Of a DNA stretch of 58,515 nucleotides, positions 11,506 through 22,575 are shown piece by piece. How positions within the stretch are numbered: position 1 is the first letter of the stretch; each line of letters opens with the position of its first letter. Origin of the DNA: Diphasiastrum complanatum (lineage: Eukaryota; Streptophyta; Lycopodiopsida; Lycopodiales; Lycopodiaceae); the NCBI GenBank assembly GCA_029204225.1, contig MU833284.1, positions 1-58,515 on the forward strand. Direction: 5' to 3'. The notes under the pieces are model-generated. The model ran no database searches. It saw nothing but the letters and a program-made list of their open reading frames with translations, and was not told the DNA's origin. Made by a program: the position numbers and the translations under genes.

Positions 11506-13471
11506 CCCCGGGACACGTTCCTCCCGGGGGGGGGGGGGGGTGTCCTGTTTCGGAACGTCCGGAACGCACTTAAATTATTATGTTGTTTATAATATATAAT
11601 AATATAATAATGATCAAAGAAAGTTTGAGAGGCATCTGCATACCGAGAGTAAGTAATGTATTACTCTAATCGTTTGTCAAAACGAAAGGACCAGTGATGG
11701 TTGAAAATATGGGGTTCAGCTTTCCCTGCTGAAGCCGGCTAGTCATGCGATGGAGCTAAGGTTTGTAGTACTGAAAAATAGACCACGTTTGAGTTGTCTG
11801 TCTTGTGGACCATTTGTTTGAGTCTCGTGTGTATTTACGTGCTACAGCCGGGTCACTGAAATGGCTTCACCTTTAGCATAGTCTGCAGCTGAAAGGATTG
11901 CTTCTTCCAAGTCTCCAAAGATGATTAACCTTTAACCATGGCATAGCAGCTGAGTGCGGAATGGCCAAAATTTAAGTTCCCCACTACATAGAGAGCATGC
12001 CCCTTCACTTATCTTTACTTATGTGACCTTTTCCTTACAATAATCAAGCTGTTTGCACACAAGCAACATGATATCCTGATTCCAAGCATTAGATGGAAGT
12101 GTGGCCATCTTTAAGTGCAGTGAATGATTCCAATCATGGTTGTTGAAGTAGGAAATCTTTTCACTGCAAATGATGTGGATCAAATACCTCACAGTTAATC
12201 AAGCCAAACGAGTTGCCATTTCCCTTACCGAGTCACTTTTATGCAGTTCACACACCATTTGGGTAGTAATGTATGTCACTTTTGTGAACAGCTAGTGAGA
12301 CAGTCTGCAAGTTTTTGCTTTCCATAAGCAAGAAGCTGATTCTAAAGGCTTGTGCAGTGCTGCCAAGGAAGGAAAACGCATTGCTGAGCAGCTCGTGGCT
12401 ACCTTTGCGGCTTCTCCTGACCCTCTTAGAGATGCCGGTGAATGCTTAGCCTCTGCCGCATTATGGCTTCAAACAATGAAAGCTCGTCTGCAAAATGGAG
12501 ATGGTGGGCTATCACCAATTATGCAGATCAACGGAGGGGTTTCATCTCCAAGCCCTTTATCAGGAATGAATGGTATTTTTTCTTGAGCCATCATGTTTTG
12601 AGTTCAAAACTATTCATGGTTGCAAGTTAACATGCGACCTATCTCCATAGCTCCATACCATTGTTGTGACTAGAGCATAATCTCAATCATGCATATGACG
12701 ATCAGCACATTTTCCACCAAACCTTTAGTTGTGAAAGCACTATTCCTGGTCCAATGTTTGCTCTTTACAATTTTGAAAGTTCATCTTTGAGTGTTTATCT
12801 TTTGTGACAGGACTAGAGTATTCAAGGGGAGGGCACTTGCCTCGTCTAAATGGCAATATAGCACCTAGAACGATCCCATTCCGACCACATTTAAGATATG
12901 AGGATTACAAGGATCGTCCTAGTGACTTTTTGAGGGTGAGATATCCGTTCTTTCGGTTAGCTCAAATCTGGGGAAGCTTGAGCATGCATGACATTTCTGC
13001 AATCAATATTAATCTGGTTCTGGCTTGCTATTAAAACAAAGTACCTCGTTTTAGCAATGATGGTTAGGTTGTTTTGTTGTCATATGCAAACCTGCAAAAA
13101 TGTCAGGAATTCGGAGATCCTGCAGCTGTCTCAGCCTCTTCTATGGGAGGTAGCATCAAACCAGAACCTGGTGTTTTTGGTAACTGGGAATGTGATGAGT
13201 GCTTAAATGTGAATTTTCCTCGAAGGTTAGATTTCTTCATCTAATAGCATATTTACAGATTTCTATTCTGAATCTCTTGAGAAAAATTCAGGCAGCATCT
13301 TTGAATGCATAGATTACTTCACCTCTACAAGTACGACTCATTGCACAGTTTTGTTTAATATGTGACAGGACAAATTGCTTTCAGTGTCACAAAAAGCGTG
13401 GCCCCAGAGGGGATGACATTGTGCGGAGGTATGTCCGGAGTTTGATTGAAGAAGCTGGTGGTTTAGTATAA
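1507..13471 (+). CDS. RanBP2-type zinc-finger protein, seven exons, two zinc fingers
   Basis: Exons are 1507-1662, 1810-1911, 2525-2733, 12358-12572, 12811-12935, 13107-13225 and 13369-13471 (stop TAA 13469-13471). All six introns are GT-AG and every phase matches, giving 342 residues. Finger 1 (residues 35-56) has W35 then C37, C42, C53, C56 with an NVN-x2-RR core. Finger 2 (296-315) has W296 then C298, C301, C312, C315 with the same core. Each finger is split by an intron and followed by a similar KRRG or KKRG basic stretch and a V-x-R-A/R-Y tail, so they look like an internal duplication. The middle (about 156-200) is predicted helical and alanine-rich. RanBP2 fingers bind single-stranded RNA or ubiquitin; RNA binding is likelier for the NVN-RR type, but that is inference. 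The start is uncertain: ATG 1540 is also possible if an acceptor AG at 1537-1538 is used, and exons further upstream cannot be excluded. Confidence 0.85.
4451..4724 (-). pseudogene. Ty1-copia RNase H fragment
   Basis: On the minus strand one frame reads through the copia RNase H core: an F-S-N-x-DWAGD motif, then RRST, then WSNKKQ, then VALSS, followed by AKYR where functional copies have AEYR. These are standard landmarks of the copia RNase H domain. The catalytic glutamate region is altered (SSTEAEY became SSNAKY), and the frame degenerates on both sides. It is a dead remnant inside a host intron, antisense to the host gene. Confidence 0.75.
5575..5845. repeat. Two-copy 137-bp tandem repeat
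   Basis: Copy 1 begins at 5575 and copy 2 at 5712, both with ACAAAATGTACATGGCTAGT and both ending near an AACAACGTTGCTTG stretch. The copies differ by one deleted base and a few substitutions. The second half is GC-rich compared with its surroundings and repeats CCCATGCCCCTGCCGCCATT. No coding role is evident. Confidence 0.85.
6678..6689 (-). other. Remnant copia primer-binding site
   Basis: The sequence GCTCTGATACCA is the reverse complement of TGGTATCAGAGC, the usual plant copia primer site for initiator methionine tRNA. It marks where a minus-strand copia element once began. With the RNase H fragment at 4451-4724 on the same strand, it suggests one heavily decayed element between about 4.1 and 7 kb. 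No matching LTR pair is visible. Confidence 0.5.
7645..7960. repeat. Degenerate cluster of ATTTCATTGGC words
   Basis: ATTTCATTGGC or a close variant occurs near 7680, 7735, 7818, 7872 and 7945, with extra TTGGCTTT words between. The spacing is irregular (about 50-80 bp). The reverse complement contains CCAAT. It looks like a decayed short-period repeat. Confidence 0.5.
8345..9143. repeat. Two-copy repeat of about 400 bp
   Basis: Copy 1 (about 8345-8742) and copy 2 (about 8759-9143) align along their length. Both contain AAAAACATC, GGCCTTTGCTTG, CCAAGCTAATCCACxCATAT, TTACTTTTGGTGAAAGATC, GGTACTAGT and ATTATGATGT in the same order. Divergence is considerable and there are several indels. The longest open frame in copy 2 has no recognisable domain. 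Confidence 0.75.
10214..10255. repeat. CT microsatellite
   Basis: A CT-rich run that becomes a pure dinucleotide repeat. It is followed at once by a short hairpin, AATGGCT-GCA-AGCCATT, at about 10258-10275. Confidence 0.95.
10698..10752. repeat. GA microsatellite
   Basis: About 27 uninterrupted GA units. The Ser-Leu repeat frames read from its other strand are artefacts. Confidence 0.95.
11450..11540. repeat. AC microsatellite followed by a G homopolymer
   Basis: About 26 AC units run from 11450 to 11503. After a short CCCCGGGACACG spacer, a run of 15 G residues spans 11526-11540. Homopolymer length may not be reliable in the assembly. Confidence 0.9.
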
Positions 13472-16400
13472 TCGAAGATGATTGAATTCAAATAGTCAAG
13501 GGATGCTGGATGTCTTTAATCCCCATATCTTCCACCATTTCCTTTGGATGACATGTAGAACGATATACAAGACAATTCTTTCATGGCAGAAAAGTTGAGG
13601 CTTCCCATTTTGCTGCCTGTTTTGACAACATAGGCTTAACTTCAAAGCATGGTTGAGTTGCACTAACCACTTAAGCAGTGGTTTGCTGCATCTACCATTG
13701 GTTTGTAAATGCTGTTGAATAGCAAGTTTCAGTCGACATTTACGTCGCTGTATGTGGTCTGGCTTTCACATGTTTAAGACCTCGCTGCTTGTTGACACAG
13801 TTCATCACCTTTCTTACTATATCAATCTCAGAGATAAGAATCATAGAGGTTTGTCGTGAGTGTTTTTAGCTCCACGTGGAATGTGTGATTGACTTTGTAA
13901 TATACAGATGAGGAATCATTCTTAATTGGCAAACTATAAGTGCCTCTGGTCTCATTTTCTCTGAGTTAAGATGCTTCACACAACGGTACGTAGCTTCTTT
14001 TTTAGGACAATTGTCCTGGTTTTTCTTTAAACTTCATTAGACATGTGTTTGACACTATGAAGTCTCTTATGTTGAATGTTGAAAAGTAATGCTTGAAAAA
14101 TATTAAGGGATTTCGACAGAATTTCTCACATACTATCAAAATCTTAAGCAGATAATTAAAATACATCAGAGGACATTACTCCCTAGTTTTAAAGTACGAG
14201 ACATTGACTACAATCTAGTATAAAGCTTTTGTGCCATACAAAGTAAATTATGATACTGCAATTCCATGATTGATAAGTTATTACCATACCATTGTGTTAA
14301 TAATAAAAACTTTGAACTTGGGAGGCCAAGTTGTGTAGAAATACATTTGAAAATTCAAAGCTGCCTAGGTTGTGCCGAGAATGACATTTGGACCATATAA
14401 TTGAGTGTCTTTTACCAGCTCTACCCATCAATCTGATGGGAACATTTGATCGCATTCTTAAGGGGTAGTCCAAGCTTATATGTCAAATTGACAGTAGATA
14501 AATTGAGTATGCTTTTGACTTGGTTATGCTCCAGTAGTTGCCTATGGTTGACATCCACTTTTGTGTAGCCCAACATTATTCAACTCAATTGCTGACTTCA
14601 ATCATTCTAATTGTAAATTTGTGTTGAAATGATTCATTTTATGTACAAAACAAAATAGGTTGGCCCTCTTCTACCTGTGTACTCTAGTGGCTACATCTCA
14701 CCTTGTTTCAAAATATGGTCCTCCTTGAAAATCACCTCCTTTTTGTTCCTTCTCAAACTCAGCTTCCTCATCCAATATTATTTTTCTCCCTTTTTCTAAC
14801 ATTCTACTCTTCATCCTAAGTGACTTTCTCTGTCTCCTAGAATCCTGCTCCTGTGCTGATGTAACATGGCCAAAACGTCATATTTTCTCATTCGCTTAGG
14901 TGGCTTCTCTAGGTGGAAAAGTTACACATTAAGGTTGGCCTCAATGGCCTCAATTTGTACCAAGGCATGCCAAATAACAATTGTATCGCTAAACACAAAC
15001 TCCTCACACATTTTCAGCTGAAGCTTAATGCACTGCTTTGTTTGTGTGATTAAGCTCGTGGTCCACCTCTTGCATTAGATGTGGGACAATTGAGAGTGTG
15101 CTCAAGTCACTCCCAAGTTTAGGTCAACTAAAGATTATCATGTGACATGAGCACACCTCCCTATATTAGATTGGATCATCTCAAATGGGCATGGAAATTG
15201 TCTCATTCAATCCATAGCGTATGACTATGATGGCTTGCACTAAGCCTATAGCTTACAACCTTAATGTATGCATGCCTGTCTATCTTAAGATGTATCAACC
15301 ACCACCAATTACAATTAGTGCAAGCAATGGTCTATTACATGGGTGGACTTTTATTAGTAGTTCTACCATATGCTCCAAGTTGCATGTATCTCTTCATCCT
15401 ACTCTTATTTAAGAGATGAGTATCTAATGACTAAATCTTTCAAGAAATATATAGATCTTATAAAAGCAATAAAAGCGCTTGAAACATCACTATGTTAGTT
15501 TGTTCTTAAAAAATTTGCTTGAATGTACACAATATGTGCCATTTGGTTAAAGGACCATTTTCTCAACTCAACATTTGGACTTTGCTTGTGCACAAATTTG
15601 AGAATGGAGATACTTATACATGCACGAGTAGAAAAATATTAAGCACAATGGAACTATAGGCAAACTTGTAGAGTGAATGTTTTCAACTCCAATTAGGTGT
15701 ACATGGGTAATATAGCCATAACAAACTTCGACTCTTTGTGACGTTGAACATAGCCAATGCAAGAGGCTTTGCAATGATGCAACTAGTAGTGTATTTTGAT
15801 TTTTGTTATTAATGGTAAAACATGTCATTGGTGTATGGTGTATGTGGAAGACATTCTCTTGATGGAAGAACTAAGAAATGAACATGTATGGAAAGGCACA
15901 ATAAGACAATTCAATTGTAGTTTCACTCCAAAAAATTAGACAGGGTGGGCAAAGACTTGAACTAAAAGTAATGACCCTTTGTAGTATTGGATGGTGAGAT
16001 CACAAGAAGTCCATCACTAGAAAATTGAGAGCAATTTTTTGAAACGTTCTTCTATTTGAGCTCTTGCTCCACGCTTTTACTAAGTCCTATGTGACATTAA
16101 TTGCCTTTGATTTTGATATGAAAAGGATGTTGATGTTGTGTGTGTGTGCGCGCGCGTGCCCAAAACACTAAAATTGTATCCCTAATCCTAACCCAATATG
16201 TATCTCTATTTCCAACTTCAACCTATTAACAAAAAGCAACTCTTGCTTTAGTAAAAATTTGAATTTCCACGTTGCAAAATATCAAAGCAAGGATTGCCCC
16301 AAAAAAATTATAAAGCCTTTGGGATTCTACACATGTGAAGCATTTCAAATTTTTGCTCTAATAAGCTCCCTCATCCATCCAATTAGTGCATGTGATGCTT

Positions 16401-16567
16401 TAAATAAATGTTTTTTGCTATGTTCAATCAATCAATCGGCTTCAAGCGACTGCTATGGCAATGGCCTATCCTGGAAAGAAAGAAAGAAAGAGAAGCGTGT
16501 GAACTCCCACATAGGTGTCATGGTTCCTACTAAATCCCATGCATGAATCTATTCTTTGAAAGAAACG

Positions 16568-16568
<1 letters not shown>
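13472..16568. other. Intergenic region downstream of the zinc-finger gene
   Basis: The first few hundred bases probably hold the 3' UTR of the zinc-finger gene, but no clear polyadenylation signal could be assigned. The rest is AT-rich single-copy-looking DNA with only short open frames and no recognisable protein domain, RNA gene or element end. A small GT/GC run lies near 16137-16157. Confidence 0.45.

Positions 16569-16569
<1 letters not shown>

Positions 16570-16604
<35 letters not shown>
16570..16604. repeat. Poly-C tract, 35 bases
   Basis: An uninterrupted C homopolymer followed by TCTCTC. Such length is rare in plant nuclear DNA and could be a mark of array instability or a sequencing or assembly artefact. 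Confidence 0.9.
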
Positions 16605-16606
<2 letters not shown>

Positions 16607-17285
16607 TCTCCTTGCTCCTCCCGAAGCACGCAAATCTAGTTTGAACACGAATCACGGAGTTCATCTTATGCCCTTGGACGAAGTCCTGGTTTCATCTTGA
16701 GGAAATGTGACAAACCAGCAAAAGAAAAGAGTGAAGAAGGGGCTCGAGGTTTTAGGATAGGCTTATTGAGAGAGGAAGGAGCACACGCAATCTAATGGTA
16801 GTAGGAAGGAAGCTGAAAGTGCAGACGATCCAAGACACGATAAAGAAGATAAAAAGAATGATTGATTAATTAGTCAGGGCAAGAAGGTGAAGGAAAAATA
16901 CTTGGTTGCAGATTCTGTCACACCATAGCCAGAGCTTCTCTTGCCTAAATCAATCCACTACTGTCAAAATCTCTTTGAGTGTCACGAAGCAGACGCTCTC
17001 CTACTTGCAACCTGCAATTGGGAATCCTCTCAGGCGAAGCAGATGCATAGGAGGCTTACTTCCACATACTTTCTCTCTATCTCTCTCAACTTGATTCATT
17101 GCTCACGGTCGGTCTCTCTCTCTCTCTCTCTAATTCTTTCTAGAAGTCTCTCTCTCGATCCATTGCACATAATCAATCTGCCTTTCAACCTCACTTCAAC
17201 GCATTTCAAATGCCCATCAAATATGTTTTAGGGAAAACATGGACCAATGAGAAGTGACTAAACTTGTTGTGTATATCATTGTTGA

Positions 17286-17720
<435 letters not shown>

Positions 17721-19800
17721 TTGCTTCTTCCATTATCGTTGTTGTGGGCTCCTTCCTATTCGTATCTCCTCGGCCTTTGATGCTAGCTCCTCTTCTCTTT
17801 AAGAATCACCACCTACAATGAATATTCCATACACGCCTTCTAAATCGACAAAAGTTTTCTCCTCTTGGTAGATTGATAAGGTTAAAATCTCTCGATCACT
17901 AGCGCATTCACTAGACACCAAGTAGGTTGCAGCTTCAGAATCCACTACCACGATGATACATTATTGGAACACAAAAGGCCCTTTCTTGGGCATTTGTATT
18001 GAAGAAAGGTACCAAACAAGCACTCCCATATCATCAGTCATTTCAGCTACCATTTTGGAAGAAAAATTCAAAGGCAAAAAACCCCACGACATTAGGGATT
18101 GCGAGATCCTGGATACACAGAATGCCAAGGCTGAAGCCAAATGCTTCATCGACACCATATTAGGCCACATGACAAATGGACTAGATGCTGCATGGGGACT
18201 ACTAGAGATGTAACCACATTGATTATCCGTTTTACTTCCTCAGAGAGTTGTAGAGAGGCTTTGCATTGCAAAGCTAAGCTATGTGGTACCACTATCTATA
18301 TTGATGATTACCTCACCTATATCCAGGTTGAGTAGAGGCATTAGGCCTTCTAGGAGGCCCGAGAATTTGGCAGATGGGCTATATATAAGGATGGATGGAT
18401 GCACTTTATTGATAGCACTCCTAGCAACTCTTAGTGCTAGGGATTTGGGTCCCCAGGTTCGGGAGTACCTCAAGGTCCCATCCACACCATCTCCATATTG
18501 GAGTATGGAATTGTAATGATATACACTCATCTTCCACATCAATCAACTTGATTGATTTTATCATTGGCCAGGACTTATTGATTTTCATGGAGATTGATGA
18601 GAGTCAAGAGTTGCCAGAAATGGTGAACTCCTGCAACTTTGCCGTGACGCGAAAGTCAACGTGACTCGAAGGTCGAACGATTCGCGAAGATTAAACAATT
18701 TGCGAAAGTCAACATGTCTCTAGGACGAACGAGTGACGAACGATTCACGAACCATTCGCAAAAATCAAACATGCCTCCAGGACCACAAAAATCGCAAAGC
18801 AACGCAAAACAAAAAGAAACGAAAGGAAACAAAAGAAACAAAAAAGAATCTTTTGCGTTGCCAACTAGCCGCTCAATGGGCTTGGAGTCTTAAACTTCAC
18901 GCCCAGCCAAATGGTATGACATTAAAAACAAAAAAAATCCTAAATCTGTCCAAACTAGTGACATAATCTACTCGCCCACCACATTTTGGATCTCTCCTGA
19001 TCAAACTCGATAACTTTTATCAGTGGACGAGTACGTTTTTCACACAAATTCTCGACATAGAGAGCGCTTGGTTTGTAACAAGTTTGCCTGAGATGACTGC
19101 TTTTTCTGTAAGGAGTTCAATGGTATGTTAAGAGCGTTTAGATGGCAAGGAGCAAATGCCTGTCATAATCTCAAGCTAACAAACGTTGAGTTTTCAGAGT
19201 GAAAGTTTTGTATGTTGAGTTACTACTGACCGGTGGGGATCATTCCATTGCCTTCAAATCTTGAGACCGCCGATGAAGAGGCATGTCTAGGTACTGCCAC
19301 CCTCAAGTGGTAATATGAGAACAAGAGACTCTAGTGAGGCAAATGACAGTGGCATGTCAACAATGCCAAACATGTCAAACCAGGATCAAATCTCATTGGA
19401 ATAACTCAAAATGAGACTCTATGTTATCACCAAAGGTAAGATATAGAGCAAAAATGGCTATTTTTGCATATTTCATCGTGGTAAGTATTTGCATAGATTC
19501 CTAGCGAAAACTTTAACACATGTGCGAATACTTTACTTACATATCTTAACCAAGAAATCGAAAAAGGCCCCCTTAAAATGATCCAAGTCAATTTTAATGT
19601 TTTTTTAGTTTTGAATGTAGTGAAGTATTAGTTTTTTGAATGTACTCTCATCTCGCCGCATAGCACTTTTCCCCATTCTCTCTTTCTCGCTATCTCTATT
19701 TCTCTCTTCTTCTTTTTCACTATTTTTCACCAAAAATCGGTCAAAAAAAAAACAAAAAAAAAAAACAAAAACAAAAACTTTTAAAAACCAAAAATACTGC
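17721..19800. other. Intergenic region, unclassified
   Basis: Open frames of up to 87 codons on both strands carry no recognisable domain. Near 18640-18810 there are degenerate repeats built from CGAAAGTCAAC, GAACGATTCxCGAA and CTCCAGGAC or TCTAGGAC words. The stretch 19000-19600 looks like decayed repeat DNA. Confidence 0.4.
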
Positions 19801-19805
19801 TAAGT

Positions 19806-19885
19806 AACCTTCTGAAGTTCCATCTCAGTCTCACTGAGACCAGGACACAGAATTCTCTACAAGAGTTAGTTCCCAGTTTACACCA
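19806..19885 (+). repeat. Copy of a repeat also present upstream of gypsy C
   Basis: AAGTTCCATCTCAG, GAGACCAGGACACAGAA and GAGTTAGTTT-like words occur in the same order and spacing here and at 47606-47662. This suggests that the leader or LTR of a gypsy C relative is represented at this place, upstream of the gag-like fragment at 20559. Confidence 0.6.
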
Positions 19886-19920
19886 AATAAAATAAAATAA
19901 AATAAAAATTGGAAAAGAAC

Positions 19921-20240
19921 CCAAGCCTCGCTGGTGAGCGACTCTATCTTTCAGATAGCGTCCTCCCACGATTGCAACGGTTCTATTCCCTTAAGAAAAT
20001 AAAAACTAAAAACTGGAAGACTTTTAGATAGCATCCTCCCATGACTTTGACGGTTCGATTCCCAAAAAAAAAAAAAACCGTAAGAAGAAAAAAAAAACCG
20101 TTAAAAAATATATTTAAAAAAAATCATAAGAAAAAAAAACCGAAAAAAGAGACTATAAGGAAGAAAAAAGAAGACCATAAGAAAAGAGAGGAAAAAAAAA
20201 AGAAGACCATAAAAAAAAAAACCGTAAACTAAAAAAAAAT
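19921..20240 (+). repeat. Possible tRNA-derived SINE-like sequence with A-rich tail
   Basis: GCCTCGCTGGTGAGCGAC (19925-19942) resembles a pol III A box. About 40 bases on, GGTTCTATTCC (19979-19989) resembles a B box. A second copy at about 20021-20063 has GGTTCGATTCC, an exact match to the tRNA B-box consensus, followed at once by about 170 bases of A-rich sequence (20064-20240). A third partial head, GCCTCTTTGGTGAGTGGC, occurs at 20274-20291. I see no cloverleaf good enough to call a tRNA gene. Confidence 0.35.
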
Positions 20241-20433
20241 TAAAAAATAACAATAATTTTAATTTTAGCCCAAGCCTCTTTGGTGAGTGGCCTCCGTTTC
20301 AGTTACCATCCATCCTTCATTTTCATTTTTCTTGTCCATCTCCATTCAATTTTCCATTCGCTCTCTCATATGTTAAATCCATACTGGTCTTATTTATCCA
20401 TCCTTACTAATCAATCACTTTACTTACTCTTTT

Positions 20434-20466
<33 letters not shown>

Positions 20467-20558
20467 TTCAAAAAAAGAAAGTCGAAACACCGACATCATT
20501 GTGCGGACCTTGAAGCAATCCACCAACCAACTACTTTGCGACATTCTAGTGCTGAGCT

Positions 20559-21186
20559 ATGGAGACCATCCTTGTAAAATTGTCTAAGTTGCAGAAGTTC
20601 CCTGATGAGACAATTAGAGACTACACTAATCGGATCCATCAAATTGCTGAATCATCAGATGGAGAATCAGAGGAACTAGCGTCTTCAACAAGTGATGATC
20701 AAACAAGAATGGAAACCTGTGGAAGGCAACTAAATGGAGCAGAGTCAAGCGGATCAAGTGTATCAGAAGATCAAGAACCTTGCACTTTGAGCTGTCAGCA
20801 AGCTTGTGCTCGCTCAATTAAGTTTCTTGTGACGGACGAATGTACCTTCTGCTTTGGAGATCATCCAAGGTGTCCAATCAAGAATGTGCGCTTCTCACAA
20901 GGACAAAATGCAGAGCAACAAGTTCTACCACCAGATTAAAAAATTCAACGGTCAGAAGCAGAATCAAGCCGACAAGGAGCTCATTCGAAGGATGGATGTC
21001 AAAGTGATCCATCTAAATCACGAGTTTCTTCAACAACCAGTGGCAAGGTGGAAGTATTGGTCATATCATCTTGCATTTCTCCGAACTCCAAGGAAGACCA
21101 CAATAGCCTACCAGTTTATTTTGTAGGAGATCCTAAGGGAAATCTATTACCAGTGTATGCCTATCAACTTATGTGAAAATTAGTAA
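20559..21186 (+). pseudogene. Gag-like fragment of an LTR retrotransposon
   Basis: An open frame of 126 codons (20559-20939) begins with a segment rich in K-L and containing P-x-E-T-I-x-D-Y-x-N-R, which resembles the end of the gypsy gag capsid domain, where the same spacing of E, DY and a basic residue occurs in gypsy C after 48685. It is followed by a serine-rich acidic stretch and a C-x2-C-x3-H-x2-C motif that looks like a shortened zinc knuckle. A frameshift near 20935 leads to another open stretch ending at about 21186. The upstream shared repeat at 19806 supports a gypsy C-like origin. No protease or reverse transcriptase follows. Confidence 0.45.
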
Positions 21187-22030
21187 AATAATATCTTCCT
21201 ATCTCGAGTTTTGGGGCCATGACCATGTTATTTCCATTTGTAAACTTTATTGTACATAAAGGTATGTGAATTGAGCACATAGCCTTCTAGAATAGGTTGA
21301 GTTTGAGTTAGGTAGATTCAAATTTGATGTCATGCAAAAGTTTAAATAACATGCAATGTCATTCAGTGTGCATGCAAGCCACATGCAATCAGTGCATGCA
21401 ATATGCAAAGTGGTTTTTATGATCTACACATGTCTAGACAATTTTGAGAGTTGACATGCAGTAAATGCAATATCCATGCATGCAGTTACACATGTGGATC
21501 CTTGGTAGTTGAGTTAACTAAGTTAAGTGGACTTTCCATGCAACTCCACAGTAGGAACTCGAACCACTTTGATGTAGGGAAACCTTGGCATGTTTTGCCA
21601 TATTGTGAGTATTGAGATTTTGGTGTTTTGGACTCATTCTCTTTCTACCCGAGTTGTAAAGCTTTGATTTTCTCTCTCTACTTGAGAGCAGCCTGTTTTT
21701 CTCATACTGAGCACTTAGAATTATTTCTGACATTTATTCTGACAAAATTTCCGGAATTCACATGTGTGGGGAATGTCCACAAGAGTGACTGATCTTAATT
21801 AAGCTTTGTGATTGGCACTATAACCTGATTCTAGATTGATCAGCAAAATCTAGTTCAGACGAAATGGCTAATTCACAATCTAGCATGCTAATCAACAGAT
21901 AATACATAACCATGTAGCTCGAGTTCTATGTAGGCCAAACTTGGCATTTTGCATTAATGAGCTACATACTTGCATGGTACAACATTTGTAGCAAGCCAAG
22001 AAATCAATATGGATTGTTTTTCAATTTTAA
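21187..22030 (-). repeat. Probable 3' LTR and flank of the older broken copia element
   Basis: On the minus strand a purine run (AGGAGGAG) ends at about 22031 and is followed by TGTTAAAATTG, which is the expected PPT-LTR junction downstream of the pol end at 22004-22207. The LTR should therefore occupy bases below 22031. Its far end is not defined. The region contains a cluster of CATGCA words (21330-21490) and TTCACATGTGTG near 21758. Confidence 0.45.
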
Positions 22031-22575
22031 CACTCCTCCTAAAAATGATCTATATTGATTTGAACATGGATCCTGGTATAACTCCAAGGTTGGCTCTATG
22101 CTTGTTGAAGGAACTTTGCTCAAATGTGTGGTGAGCATATCTAAAATGCAAGATGATGTGTCGATGTGCTCCAATTTGATTTCACCTCCAATGAGCTTCT
22201 CTCTCACGAAGTGATGTGCAACTTCGATATGCTTGCTCCTTGCATGGAATATTGGGTTGTTGGCAAGGGCTTGAGCTCACACATGATCATAGGTATATCT
22301 TTTTCCATAATTATCTTTAGCTCTACTGGTAACCTCTTGATCCAAAGCACTTCCTTTGTTGTTGTAGTGAGCGCCTTGCACTTAGCTTCACATGATGAGA
22401 GTGATACAGTATCTTGCTTTTTGGAAAGCCAAGATATCAAGTTTCCTCCAAGATATATGACATAAGCACTTGTAGATTTTCAATCTGCTCTATCACTTGC
22501 AAAATCCTAGTCAGAATAGCCAAGAATAGAAAGATCTTTACTTTTATACAATAAACCAAAATCAAAAGTTGAAGA
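22004..22575 (-). pseudogene. Older copia pol, C-terminal part (left of the copia A insertion)
   Basis: Two minus-strand frames read the end of a copia RNase H: WLSKKQ, then LSSCEAK for LSSTEAE, then a WIKR motif, then a REKL-x4-I-x-L-x-HID stretch, which is the usual copia C terminus. A frameshift lies near 22205 and the catalytic motif is altered. The right end is the GAAGA target copy at 22571-22575, where copia A entered. The matching upstream part of the same element resumes at 29007. Confidence 0.75.

Larger units (their letters stand above)
2734..12357 (+). other. Intron 3 of the RanBP2 zinc-finger gene (9.6 kb)
   Basis: The donor is GTATGC at 2734 and the acceptor is GTGCAG ending at 12357. 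The exon before it ends in phase 2 (AG) and the exon after supplies the third base (T), so the reading frame is continuous. The intron holds a copia RNase H fragment, a copia-type primer-site remnant, a 137-bp and a roughly 400-bp tandem repeat, and CT, GA and AC microsatellites. The stretches 2734-4400, 9600-10200 and 11580-12350 show nothing recognisable. Confidence 0.8.

Noticed and set aside
11290-11516. Open frames with Cys-Val repeats
   Set aside because: They are read from the AC microsatellite.
16466-16648. Open frame with a poly-glycine run
   Set aside because: It comes from the C homopolymer and has no domain.
17953-18213. 86-codon frame as a gene
   Set aside because: It has no recognisable motif, splice context or conservation signal visible by eye; a competing frame is open on the other strand.
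19921-20063. tRNA gene
   Set aside because: A and B boxes are present, but no cloverleaf with a proper acceptor stem and anticodon could be folded by eye.
20041-20232. Lysine-rich frame
   Set aside because: It is a translation of A-rich sequence, better explained as a SINE-like tail.
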